Of a DNA stretch of 9,693 bases, positions 1 through 7,485 are shown piece after piece. This stretch comes from Anaerolineales bacterium. Its GTDB lineage: Bacteria; Chloroflexota; Anaerolineae; Anaerolineales; DRMV01. The notes beneath the pieces were generated by a model. The model was not told the origin of the DNA and ran no database searches. It saw only the letters and a program-made list of their open reading frames with translations. Where the stretch lies: positions 1 through 9,693 of the forward strand of contig WFVP01000085.1 in assembly GCA_015491595.1 (NCBI GenBank). The letters run 5' to 3'. Every line of letters starts with the position of its first letter. The stretch's first letter is position 1. The position numbers and the translations under genes were made by a program.

Positions 1-1
1 C

Positions 2-745
2 TGGCGGACCATCCGCACGTATGTGCGGCGGGAGACCCGCATGACCCCGGCGCAAAAGCGGGCCCTGGAGATGTTGCTGCCCCTGTACGGGTTAGACCTC
101 ACGCAACCCCTGGACCCCCAGACGGTATTCGGTCGCGTCGCGCCCCTGGTCATGGAAATCGGCATGGGGGATGGGGAGCACATGTTGTGGCAGGCCCAGC
201 GTCATACGGAGAAGGACTTTATCGGCGTGGAGGTCTATCGGCCGGGGGTGGGCAAGTTCTTGCGCGCCCTGCATCAGGCCGGCCTGAGCAACGTTCGGGT
301 CTATGTGGCCGATGCTCGAGACGTTCTCTTGCGGGCCATCCCCGACGCGGCCTTGGATGAAGTGCAGATTTTCTTTCCCGACCCCTGGCCCAAGAAGCGC
401 CATCACAAGCGGCGGTTGATTTCGCCGCCCTTCGTAGCCTTGCTGGCTCGCAAGCTCAAGCCCGGGGGCGTGTTGCACCTGAGCACGGATTGGCCCGATT
501 ACGCCCAACACATGCTGGAGGTGTTGAACGCCTCGGGCGCATTTGTCAACCTCTCCCCCACCGGCGACTTCCATCCCGAGGCCGCCTCCCGGCGCCGGCC
601 CACCAAGTACGAGCGGCGTGCCCGCGCCGAGGGACGGACCATCTACGATTTGCTCTTCCAACGGGTGTCCACCTCCCCATGGTACAATGGCGAAAAAACC
701 GGGAGCAGCGCAGATGACCCTTCGGGCCCTTCTCCTGGAAGATGA
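2..745 (+). CDS. trmB: tRNA (guanine-N7-)-methyltransferase TrmB, 5'-truncated by the window edge
   Basis: The enzyme transfers a methyl group from S-adenosylmethionine to N7 of guanosine 46 in the tRNA variable loop, in the cytoplasm. The TrmB signatures are visible in order: an N-terminal RTYVRRETRMTPAQ stretch, the SAM-binding loop MEIGMGDGEH (about bases 152-181), FIGVEVYRPGVG, the family hallmark FFPDPWPKKRHHKRR (about 371-415), STDWPDYAQHMLEV, and a C-terminal TKYERRARAEGRTIYDLLFQRV. The reading frame is open from base 2, and residues before the GTG at 23 already match the conserved TrmB N-terminus. The true start therefore lies upstream of the window, probably missing only some tens of residues, and the GTG at 23 is not the start. 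After the usual family end (LLFQRV) there is an extra tail of about 25 residues that overlaps the next gene. Family assignment is secure; the tail may have no function. Confidence 0.95.
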   Translation, partial: WRTIRTYVRRETRMTPAQKRALEMLLPLYGLDLTQPLDPQTVFGRVAPLVMEIGMGDGEHMLWQAQRHTEKDFIGVEVYRPGVGKFLRALHQAGLSNVRVYVADARDVLLRAIPDAALDEVQIFFPDPWPKKRHHKRRLISPPFVALLARKLKPGGVLHLSTDWPDYAQHMLEVLNASGAFVNLSPTGDFHPEAASRRRPTKYERRARAEGRTIYDLLFQRVSTSPWYNGEKTGSSADDPSGPSPGR

Positions 746-1100
746 CCCGGCCCTTCACCGCTTGTTTCGACAGACGTTGCAAAACCTGGGGTTGCAGGTG
801 TCCAGCGCGTATTCCTTGCAGGAAGCGGAACAAGTCTGGCAGCGCCAGGGCCCCTTCGACTTGTTGCTGGTGGACATGCAACTTCCCGACGGCACCGGCC
901 TGGCTTTCCTGCGTCGGCATCGGGACCAGATTCAACGGCAGGGAGTGCAGGTCGTGATTCTGACCGCAGAGTCTCGCTTTCGGTACGAGGCCGAGGACAT
1001 GGGTTTCGAGTTCTATCTGGAAAAGCCCGTTTCCCTGGTGATGTTGCAACGCATGGTGGCCCGGCTTCTGGGCCTCTCGCCACCCTCCAGGGATGCCTGA
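714..1100 (+). CDS. Single-domain response regulator (CheY-like receiver)
   Basis: A 128-residue stand-alone receiver domain with no output domain. All phosphotransfer residues are present: acidic cluster E9-D10-D11, phospho-acceptor D54 in LLLVDMQLPDGTG, switch residue T84 in VVILTAES, and K104 in the closing LEKPVS motif. It should be phosphorylated on D54 by a histidine kinase and act through protein contacts. The start at ATG 714 puts LRALLLEDDP at the usual distance from the N-terminus and has a GGGAG-like stretch (701-705) upstream. An in-frame ATG at 687 (MAKKPGAAQM) is possible but has no visible ribosome binding site. The gene begins 32 bases inside trmB in another frame, so its translation may be coupled to trmB. 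A large PAS/GAF protein with a kinase-like C-terminus follows 92 bases downstream. That protein looks inactive as a kinase, so the real phosphodonor is unknown. Confidence 0.9.
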   Translation: MTLRALLLEDDPALHRLFRQTLQNLGLQVSSAYSLQEAEQVWQRQGPFDLLLVDMQLPDGTGLAFLRRHRDQIQRQGVQVVILTAESRFRYEAEDMGFEFYLEKPVSLVMLQRMVARLLGLSPPSRDA

Positions 1101-1192
1101 GCCGGTGAAGGCAGGGAGGGTTTTCAACGCCCGGACGGAGCACATCGGGGCCGTGCCGGGTTGGGTCCTCTCCGCGGGGGTGACGTGAAGTC

Positions 1193-3691
1193 ATGGCCAC
1201 GATGGAGTACGTGTACCTTCTGGGGACGTTGGTCCTTCTGGTCCTGGGCGTGGTGTGGATGTGGAGCCATCGCTCCCGGGTGCGCCAGCTGCCTTCGGGC
1301 GTGGCCGAGCAGTTGTTGCGCGGGCTGGAGGGCCACATCTTCGTGTTCTCCCCCCAGGGCCGACTGTTGTGGGCTAACCCCGAGGCCCGTCGGGAGTTCC
1401 GTCTTCCAGAAGACCCCTTGGTGACGTCGGTCGCCATCACTACGGTGTTCGAGGACGTTCCAGCGCTGGCCAACTGGGTGCTCCGTCCGGCCACCTCGCG
1501 CCCTGTGGATACCCTGGTGCGGGTGGAAACGGACGCGGGCGTGCGCTACTGGCACGTCCGCCTGGTGGGCGTCCCCTGGCAGGGACAGGGGGATTCCCTG
1601 GCCAAGCTGATTTATCTGCGGGATGTGACGTCCCGGCAGGAGGCCACGGACCGGCTCCAGTTGCGGTTGCAACAGACCCGCTGGATTTCACGGCTGCTGG
1701 AGCTGACCTTCCGTCCCGAACCCCTGGAAGCCGCCTTGCAGGAGGCCCTCCAGATTTTCCTTCAACCGCTGGAGAACTTCCGGGTCCGCGCCGTGGCCCT
1801 GTATGGCTACGACGGGGACGCCCAGGCCTATCGCTTGCTCGCCACGTTGGGACTCTCCCAGGAACACTTTCAGGCGTACATTCCGGGCACCCGTCTCCCC
1901 CGCATGGAAGCCGGCCCGCAAGAGGGGCGCTTTTGCCTGCGGGAGCCCCTGCCCCTGGCTTCGTGGGTCTTTCCCCTGCATTTGGGGTCGGACCCCCAGG
2001 GGCTGTTGTGGCTGGCCACGGAGAGCCTGGAAGCGCCCACGCAGGCCCAGCAGGCGGTGTTTCACCAGGCCGCGCATCTGCTGACCTTGATGTTGCGCTC
2101 CAAGGCCGTGTTCCAGGACCGTCTCCGCCTGGGCCAGGCGTTTGAGCACGATATTGACGGTCTGCTCATCTTCCGCCTGTCCGACGGGCAGCCGGTTTTC
2201 GGCAATCCTGCGGTGGAACGCCTCACCGGCCGGCCCTGGACGACTCCGGCGCTGCCCCGTGCTTTTCTCCAGGCGATAGGGCCCTGGGATGAGGTGGTGA
2301 AGCGGTTGCGGAGCGGCGCGTACCTGGAGCGGATGCACGAGCACCCGGTGAACGGCGAGGTGCGTATTTTGCGGCTTCAGGCCTTCGCCGTCACGGTGCC
2401 ACCCGACGAGCAGCCGGCTTACGGCGTGCTCACCTTCCAGGACCTGACCGAACACGAAGGGTTGATTCGCCAGCTCCGGAAACACACGGACTTCATCGAG
2501 CACCTGTTGCGTATGAGCCAGGCCATGCTGGAAGGCCGCATGCGCATGGTGGACGTGTTGCGCCGCATCCTGCAAACCACCCAGGCCATGGTGGAGGCCG
2601 AAGGGGGGACGCTGATTCTCGTGGACGAGAAGCGAACCCCCTACTCTGTCTTTACCGGCACCGAGCTCTTCCCTCCGGGGGAGTTCACCCGACGGGCGCT
2701 GCGGGAGGGCCTGGCGGGTTGGGTCCTGGAGCACCGTTCCGGCGCCTTGGTCATGGATACCCAGCGGGACCGGCGCTGGCTGTCCGGCGGATGGCAGGCA
2801 TGGCGGGCGGCCCTGTGCGTGCCCATCTTCTACGGCGATGCGCCCCTCGCGGTGCTCACCCTGACCCACGGACGTGCTGGCCACTTCACCGAAGAGCACC
2901 TGCGCCTGATGGAAGCCGCCGCGGACATCATGGCCCTGGCCCTGTACACCGCGCGCCTGTACGAAGACCAGTACTTCCTCACGCAACAGCTGGCCGCCGC
3001 GAAAGAGGAAGCCGACCTCCTGCAGCGAAAGCAGACCCATCTCTTCCGGTTGCTGGTGCAGGCTCTGCAGCCCTCGGTGGAACAGGCTCGACGGGAGTGG
3101 AGCCTCTTGTGGCGCACGCACGCCCGTCAGGGCCGGCCGCCCTCCGAAGACCTGCTTCGGCTGTGGGAGACCTGGCGGGAGGCCGAGCGCTATCTTGGCG
3201 CCTTAGAACTGCGGGAAGGCGCGTCGGCCATCGCCGAGGACCTGGGCCCGGTGGACGTGGGGAGCCTGATGTACGACCTGGCCGCCCTGTTGCGCCCCTG
3301 GCTGCGTCGACGCCAGGGGCAGCTTCGGGTCCACCTTCGCCCCCGGGATGTGCACCTGGTCTCCCGGGAAGGGGAATTGTTCTACCTGTTGTTCCACGTG
3401 GTCTACCATCTGGGCCTTCGGGGGTCCCGACCCCACATCATCGTGCGGGCGCAACGGGAAGGGGAGGCCGGGGTGCGTTTCGTGGTGCATCACCGCGGCT
3501 GGACCCTTTCCCCGGAGGAGCTCCGTCGGTGGGAGCAGGGGATGCACGGGCCGGACGCGTCCTGGCGGTTGAGGGAAGAGATGCCCCTGCCTCCGGTGGT
3601 GGCGGCCCTGGCCCGACGGTTGGGCGGCCGGGTGACCCTGGAGGGAACGCCTTCCCAGGGAACGAAGGTGCTCCTGCATTTCCCGGGTTAA
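1193..3691 (+). CDS. Membrane-anchored PAS-GAF-PAS-GAF sensor protein with degenerate histidine-kinase core
   Basis: An 832-residue putative signalling protein. One N-terminal membrane segment (about 6-24) is followed by PAS 1 (about 40-147, ending LIYLRDVTSRQEATDRL), GAF 1 (about 165-300), PAS 2 (about 315-420, ending LTFQDLTEHEGL), GAF 2 (about 435-590), and a short coiled coil (about 595-620). The C-terminus has the layout of DHp plus HATPase_c but key residues are missing. Where HELRTP is expected the sequence reads VQALQP (622-627), so the phospho-acceptor His is Val. The N-box region LLFHVVYHL has H735 and H739 in place of Asn. The G1 DxGxG region reads HHRGWT (766-771), and the G2 glycines are replaced around EEMPLPP (795-801). 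The closing LGGRV...SQGTKVLLHFP (810-831) is conserved, which identifies the fold. The start at ATG 1193 follows GGGGGTGA (1176-1183); ATG 1202 is an in-frame alternative. Domain edges are estimated by eye; the substitutions are directly visible. It may be a pseudokinase that regulates by ligand-dependent contacts. Confidence 0.85.
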   Translation: MATMEYVYLLGTLVLLVLGVVWMWSHRSRVRQLPSGVAEQLLRGLEGHIFVFSPQGRLLWANPEARREFRLPEDPLVTSVAITTVFEDVPALANWVLRPATSRPVDTLVRVETDAGVRYWHVRLVGVPWQGQGDSLAKLIYLRDVTSRQEATDRLQLRLQQTRWISRLLELTFRPEPLEAALQEALQIFLQPLENFRVRAVALYGYDGDAQAYRLLATLGLSQEHFQAYIPGTRLPRMEAGPQEGRFCLREPLPLASWVFPLHLGSDPQGLLWLATESLEAPTQAQQAVFHQAAHLLTLMLRSKAVFQDRLRLGQAFEHDIDGLLIFRLSDGQPVFGNPAVERLTGRPWTTPALPRAFLQAIGPWDEVVKRLRSGAYLERMHEHPVNGEVRILRLQAFAVTVPPDEQPAYGVLTFQDLTEHEGLIRQLRKHTDFIEHLLRMSQAMLEGRMRMVDVLRRILQTTQAMVEAEGGTLILVDEKRTPYSVFTGTELFPPGEFTRRALREGLAGWVLEHRSGALVMDTQRDRRWLSGGWQAWRAALCVPIFYGDAPLAVLTLTHGRAGHFTEEHLRLMEAAADIMALALYTARLYEDQYFLTQQLAAAKEEADLLQRKQTHLFRLLVQALQPSVEQARREWSLLWRTHARQGRPPSEDLLRLWETWREAERYLGALELREGASAIAEDLGPVDVGSLMYDLAALLRPWLRRRQGQLRVHLRPRDVHLVSREGELFYLLFHVVYHLGLRGSRPHIIVRAQREGEAGVRFVVHHRGWTLSPEELRRWEQGMHGPDASWRLREEMPLPPVVAALARRLGGRVTLEGTPSQGTKVLLHFPG

Positions 3692-3693
3692 TG

Positions 3694-5199
3694 TCACTCT
3701 TTGGGGCGCCGCAGGTCCCAGAGCAGGTAATCCCCGCCCTGGTGGATGAGGGGGTAGCGCTCGTAGAGGTAGTGACGGAGGGGGGCCTGCCGCCAGAATT
3801 CCTCGAAATCCGTGACCAGGAAGTAGTCGTATCCCCGGGTGCGTTCCCGGAAGACGTCCTCAAAGGCCCGGTCCCAGGTGCCGAATAACAGGGCATGGGC
3901 CTGGGTGGGCCAGCGGGTGACGTGGAACACATCCCCGTGGTAGAGTAGGGGCCATCCATAGCCCTCGGTCAGGGCCATGATTTTGCCGTCCCGGGGGAGG
4001 CTTTGTCCGATGCGCCGGTACGCTTCGGCTTTGGGACGGTAGTCCACCGAGCGCAGATGCCAGTAGGTGATGCCCACCGGGTAAATCCAGGCCGTGGACA
4101 GGAGGAGAAGCACGACGCCCTGTGCCCAGCGGGGTTGCGAAGGCAGCAACTCGGTCAGGTGTCGTAGGGCCAGTCCCAGCCCCAGGGCGATGAGGGGAAC
4201 CAGGGGGAGGTGGTAGTAGGCGTGGGTCGCGAACTGGATGAGGAACACGCTGCCGTACAGCACGTACCCCGCGAGCCAGGACAGCACGAAGGCTCGGTAG
4301 GGTTTGGGCTGAGCGGTGAGGAGCAGGGCCAGCAGGGCGACCAGCACCCACCCTCCGTGCAGGGCATTGTTCACGGTGTCCAACCAGCCGCCGTAGGGCA
4401 TGGGGGACAGCCACCAGTGCTTGAGCTTGAGCGTCCAGGAGACCAGGAAGCCCGCGGCGTCGTCGGGGGAATGGAGGCGCAGGTACACCGGGAGGGCAAC
4501 GCCCGAGGGGAGGAGCCAGGCCAGCCACCAGGGATGAGGCCGCCTGGCGCGCGGCAGCCGGGACCAGGCCAGGGCCAGCCCCATGGGCAGGAGGAAGAAC
4601 AGGGCGTAGATTTTCACCACCGCAGCGGCGGTCCCCAACAGGCCGGCGGCCACCAGCCACCGTCCGCGTCCTTCCTGGGCCCAGCGATACCAGGCCAGAC
4701 CGCTCCAGACCAGGAGTACCGTCATGAGGGGGTCGGGCAGAAAGGCGCGGGTCACTTGAACGGTGAAGGGCAGGAGCATCCAGTACCCGATGGCCGCGAC
4801 GGGAAGCGCCGGATGCGGATGGATGCGACGGGCCAGCAGGCCCAGGCCCAGGGCGCCCAGGAGCCAGAACAGCGTGTTGTAGATGCGGATGACCCAGGGC
4901 TTTTCCTCGCCCAAAAGGACGTACGTTCGAGCGACCAGGGCTTCCAGCAAAGGAGGTTCGTAGCGGGCGATGCGGTTCCCCGCGGCCCGTCGTTCCTGTT
5001 CCAGACGGTTGATGGCTCCCGGTCGCCAGGTGAGGTAGAAGCTCCGGGCCAGGATGAGGCTCCGGTACTGGCGGGTCGGATAGAAGTCCAGGGGCGGGTC
5101 CGTCAAATCGTACAACCGCAACCCGACCCCCGCGAGGAGGGCAAAGGCCAGCGCCAGGAGGGAGAGCAGCCGTTGGGGGGTTCGCCAGCGCTTCATCAT
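3694..5199 (-). CDS. GT39-like integral-membrane glycosyltransferase (ArnT/PMT-type GT-C fold)
   Basis: A 501-residue multi-spanning membrane protein of the dolichyl-phosphate-mannose-protein mannosyltransferase-like group. Such enzymes use a polyprenyl-phosphate-linked sugar and act at the outer face of the cytoplasmic membrane. The first membrane helix (about 11-27) is followed by a large acidic outer loop, LYDLTDPPLDFYPTRQYRS. Its D34/D38 are candidates for the catalytic acid typical of the first loop of GT-C enzymes. Further group-like stretches are RYEPPLLEALVA, WVIRIYNTLFWLLG and RAFLPDPLM, then about ten hydrophobic helices. A soluble C-terminal part of about 120 residues begins near YWHLRSVDYRPKAEAYRRIG. 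The start at ATG 5199 has GAAGGA (5209-5214 on this strand) 9 bases upstream; a second ATG follows at once (5196). The gene ends 2 bases from the stop of the convergent sensor gene and is divergent from the MFS gene. Donor and acceptor cannot be read from the sequence. Confidence 0.82.
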   Translation of the reverse strand: MMKRWRTPQRLLSLLALAFALLAGVGLRLYDLTDPPLDFYPTRQYRSLILARSFYLTWRPGAINRLEQERRAAGNRIARYEPPLLEALVARTYVLLGEEKPWVIRIYNTLFWLLGALGLGLLARRIHPHPALPVAAIGYWMLLPFTVQVTRAFLPDPLMTVLLVWSGLAWYRWAQEGRGRWLVAAGLLGTAAAVVKIYALFFLLPMGLALAWSRLPRARRPHPWWLAWLLPSGVALPVYLRLHSPDDAAGFLVSWTLKLKHWWLSPMPYGGWLDTVNNALHGGWVLVALLALLLTAQPKPYRAFVLSWLAGYVLYGSVFLIQFATHAYYHLPLVPLIALGLGLALRHLTELLPSQPRWAQGVVLLLLSTAWIYPVGITYWHLRSVDYRPKAEAYRRIGQSLPRDGKIMALTEGYGWPLLYHGDVFHVTRWPTQAHALLFGTWDRAFEDVFRERTRGYDYFLVTDFEEFWRQAPLRHYLYERYPLIHQGGDYLLWDLRRPKE

Positions 5200-5253
5200 C
5201 CGATTCCATCCTTCTGTCCTGAGACACGGGTCATGGCCGCAACGATACCCTCA

Positions 5254-5275
5254 CCGGTCCCGCGTAGGGGTCCGG
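5254..5275. promoter_or_regulatory. Imperfect 8-bp dyad over the -35 position of the MFS promoter
   Basis: The arms are CCGGTCCC (5254-5261) and GGGTCCGG (5268-5275), separated by 6 bases and complementary at 7 of 8 positions. The right arm covers the place where a -35 hexamer would lie for the TATAAT at 5289, and no -35 consensus is present there. This suits a regulator-binding site in the shared control region of the two divergent genes. With GC-rich arms in a GC-rich genome, chance is a real alternative. Confidence 0.35.
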
Positions 5276-5286
5276 AGGACATGGGC

Positions 5287-5294
5287 ATTATAAT
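5287..5294. promoter_or_regulatory. Symmetrical -10 element (ATTATAAT) between divergent GT39 and MFS genes
   Basis: A consensus TATAAT lies at 5289-5294 on the plus strand. The 8-mer ATTATAAT is self-complementary, so a second TATAAT occupies 5292-5287 on the minus strand. Plus-strand transcription would start near 5301 and give a leader of about 25 bases to the MFS start at 5325. Minus-strand transcription would start near 5280, giving a leader of about 80 bases to the glycosyltransferase. Neither direction has a recognisable TTGACA-like box at 16-18 bases. One element could serve both genes. The position supports the plus-strand call best. Confidence 0.5.
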
Positions 5295-5324
5295 CGGGTT
5301 ATCCGTGGTGTGAGGAGGAGAAGC

Positions 5325-6611
5325 ATGGCATCGCCTCGTGGTTTGGAGCTCCGGGTCCTGTTCATCTTTTTCCTGTTCGTGCTCCTGCATCAAACGGACA
5401 AGTTGCTCATCGGACCCCTGAAGGGTCCTATCAGCGAGACTTTTGGCTTGAGCCACTTCCAGTTCGGCCTGGTAGTCACCGGCGCGCTGATTGTGGGCAC
5501 CGTCCTCTACCCCCTGTGGGGCTATCTGTACGACCGGTACACCCGCCCGAAACTACTGGCCCTGGCGTCCTTCATCTGGGGCAGCACCACCTGGCTCAGC
5601 GCGATTGCGCCCACCTACCCCACTTTTCTCGCCGCTCGGGCCACCACTGGGATTGACGACTCCGCGTATCCCGGCCTGTACTCCCTGTTGTCCGACTACT
5701 TCGGCCCTGAACGGCGGGGAAAGGCCTACGGCCTGTTGCAACTGGCCCAGCCCATGGGATACCTGGTGGGCATGGTGCTGGCGTTGACGCTGGCTCCCCA
5801 AATCGGATGGCGCAGGGTCTTTTTCCTCACCGGCTTTCTGGGCGTGCTGCTGGCCGGCGTCATCTGGTGGGGGGTCAAGGAGCGGGCTCGAGGCGAAGCG
5901 GAGCCGGAGTTCGAGGCCCTGGGCGAAGTGCCTCGCTTCCGATTCTCCTGGGCCGCGGCCCGGGAGATTTTCCGGCGCAAGACCATGTGGTTCATCATGG
6001 CCCAGGGGTTTGCGGGGGTGTTCCCCTGGAACGTGCTGACCTACTTTTTCTTCGACTACCTGGCCAGGGAACGGGGCTACGACGAGCAGGCCATCCTGGT
6101 GACCATGGGACCGGTGGTGTTGCTGGTCGCGGTGGGCTATTTCCTGGGGGGCTATCTGGGGGATGTCTTTTTCGCCCGTACCCGTCGGGGCCGCTTGCTG
6201 GTGGCCATGACCGGGGTGCTGCTGGGTATGGTGTTTTTGGTGTTGACCATGCGCACGCCCCTGGGGCAGGAGACCCGCTTCATGGTGCTCCTGTTCCTCA
6301 CCGCTCTGGTGATGCCCTGGGCCGCGCCCAATGTGGTGGCCACCATCCACGATGTCACCCTGCCGGAGGTGCGCAGCACCGCCCAGTCCCTGGAGTACTT
6401 TGTGGAGAACTTCGGCGCGGCCACGGCTCCGGCTCTGGCCGGTTGGATTGCCGACCGCACTTCCATGGGCACGGCCATCCTGAGCGTCTCCACCCTGGGA
6501 TGGTTCATCGGCGGCATCCTCTTTTTGGGCGCGGTGCTTACCGTGGAGCAGGACGTGCGTTTCCTGCGGCAGACCCTGGCCCAGCGGGCCCAGGCGGCCC
6601 GCCGGGAATAG
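5325..6611 (+). CDS. Major facilitator superfamily transporter, Spinster-like
   Basis: A 428-residue, probably 12-helix secondary transporter of the cytoplasmic membrane. The N-terminal half reads like the Spinster-type MFS group: LHQTDKLLIGPLKGPISETFGLSHFQFGLV replaces the family's N..DR..lG.L...I..eFgLs..q.GLL pattern. MFS motif A is GYLYDRYTR (66-74), the helix-4 region has TGIDDSAYPG (108-117, acidic as in the family's GxGEA), and DYFGPERRGKAYG follows (124-136). A long charged cytoplasmic loop lies near 185-215 (KERARGEAEPEFEALGE), and a second motif-A-like GGYLGDVFFARTRRGR starts the second half. The start at ATG 5325 is chosen because AGGAGGAG (5313-5320) sits just upstream. The longer reading from GTG 5310 would place that ribosome binding site inside the coding region. 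The substrate is unknown; lipids and organic acids are known for relatives. It is divergent from the glycosyltransferase and convergent with coaX, 45 bases away. Confidence 0.87.
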   Translation: MASPRGLELRVLFIFFLFVLLHQTDKLLIGPLKGPISETFGLSHFQFGLVVTGALIVGTVLYPLWGYLYDRYTRPKLLALASFIWGSTTWLSAIAPTYPTFLAARATTGIDDSAYPGLYSLLSDYFGPERRGKAYGLLQLAQPMGYLVGMVLALTLAPQIGWRRVFFLTGFLGVLLAGVIWWGVKERARGEAEPEFEALGEVPRFRFSWAAAREIFRRKTMWFIMAQGFAGVFPWNVLTYFFFDYLARERGYDEQAILVTMGPVVLLVAVGYFLGGYLGDVFFARTRRGRLLVAMTGVLLGMVFLVLTMRTPLGQETRFMVLLFLTALVMPWAAPNVVATIHDVTLPEVRSTAQSLEYFVENFGAATAPALAGWIADRTSMGTAILSVSTLGWFIGGILFLGAVLTVEQDVRFLRQTLAQRAQAARRE

Positions 6612-6656
6612 GGGTTTTCGCGGCGCCTTGTCCTGGTCCTGCCGCCACGTCGTGGC

Positions 6657-7472
6657 CTATGTCCCCCGCTGACGTTCCCAGAGGACCCGCACCCCGTCCA
6701 GGGTCAGATGGGGGTGCAGCTGGAAGCCCAGCCAGCGGGAGAATTTCCCGGCCCAGCCCCCGGTGGCCACCACGTGGGGGGTGGTTTGGGCCGCGCCGGC
6801 CTTCGCGCTGTACGTCTCCAGAGCCCGACAGACGCCCCGGACCAGGGTTTGCATCATGCCTGCGAAACCGTGGAGCAGACCCACCTGCATGGCCTGGGTG
6901 GTGGTGTGGCCCAGCAGGGGAATCCCTTCCGGGTCCAGCACGGGCGGCAGGTGCTCGAAACGCAGCAGGGGAAGCTGCGCCGTACGACCGTGGAGGGCTT
7001 CGGCCGCCATGTCCAGGCCGGGCGCGATGACCCCGCCCAGAAAACGACCGTCGTGGGTCACCGCGTCCACCGTGATGGCGGTGCCGATGTCCACCACGCA
7101 GGTGGGCCCACCGTAGAAGTGGAAGGCGGCCACTGCGTTGGCGACACGGTCCAAGCCCAGCTGCCCCAGGTCGTAGTCGAACGCCAGGCCGAAGGGGGTG
7201 TTGCGGGAAAGGACGAAGGGCTCCCGGCCCAGATAGCGCTGGCAGGCCAGGGCCACGATGCGGGTCAGGGTGGGCACCACCGACACCAGCCCGATGCCCT
7301 CCAGGCCCTGGGGGTCCAGTTCCCGGTGCCGGAACATGTGCACCAGCGCCAGGCCCAGCTCGTCCTCGGTGGCCTCCCGGCGGGTGGACCAGCGCCAGGT
7401 GTGCCGCCACTCCCCCTGGTGGTACAGCCCGAAGGTGATGTGGGTGTTCCCGATGTCCATGGCCAGGAACAT
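6657..7472 (-). CDS. coaX: Type III pantothenate kinase
   Basis: The enzyme phosphorylates pantothenate to 4'-phosphopantothenate with ATP, the first committed step of coenzyme A synthesis, in the cytoplasm. The 271-residue product shows the acetate/sugar-kinase-fold signatures of CoaX: phosphate loop MDIGNTHITFGL (5-16), NTPFGLAFDYDLGQLGLDRVANAVAA with the conserved DR at D108-R109, VVDIGTAITVDAV (126-138, D128), GGVIAPGL (146-153), TTTQAMQVGLLHG (190-202) and the TGG turn (238-240). The length is slightly above the usual 255-260. ATG 7472 is the start because AGGAGG lies at 7477-7482 on this strand, 4 bases upstream. The frame is open further upstream, but that extension runs into panC and is not conserved-looking. 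Only 13 bases separate it from panC, so the two are almost certainly co-transcribed. Type III kinases are known not to be feedback-inhibited by CoA, unlike type I CoaA. Confidence 0.95.
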   Translation of the reverse strand: MFLAMDIGNTHITFGLYHQGEWRHTWRWSTRREATEDELGLALVHMFRHRELDPQGLEGIGLVSVVPTLTRIVALACQRYLGREPFVLSRNTPFGLAFDYDLGQLGLDRVANAVAAFHFYGGPTCVVDIGTAITVDAVTHDGRFLGGVIAPGLDMAAEALHGRTAQLPLLRFEHLPPVLDPEGIPLLGHTTTQAMQVGLLHGFAGMMQTLVRGVCRALETYSAKAGAAQTTPHVVATGGWAGKFSRWLGFQLHPHLTLDGVRVLWERQRGT

Positions 7473-7485
7473 GGCGCCTCCTGGG

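Noticed and set aside
23..25. GTG at 23 as the start of trmB
   Set aside because: The frame is open upstream to base 2 and encodes residues (RTIRTYV) that match the conserved TrmB N-terminus, so the start lies outside the window.
683..688. TACAAT as an internal promoter for the response regulator
   Set aside because: It resembles a -10, but no -35 or extended -10 is present and it lies inside the trmB coding region. It is kept only as a possibility.
643..1494. Long antisense ORFs opposite the trmB, regulator and sensor genes, and similar ones opposite other genes
   Set aside because: They are mirror frames of clear coding regions in GC-rich DNA, with low-complexity Pro/Arg/Gly-rich products and no ribosome binding sites.
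6612..6656. Terminator between the MFS gene and coaX (GCCACG-T-CGTGGC, GCGGC/GCCGC)
   Set aside because: The first dyad has a one-base centre and the second a long loop. Neither is followed by a T-tract on the correct strand.
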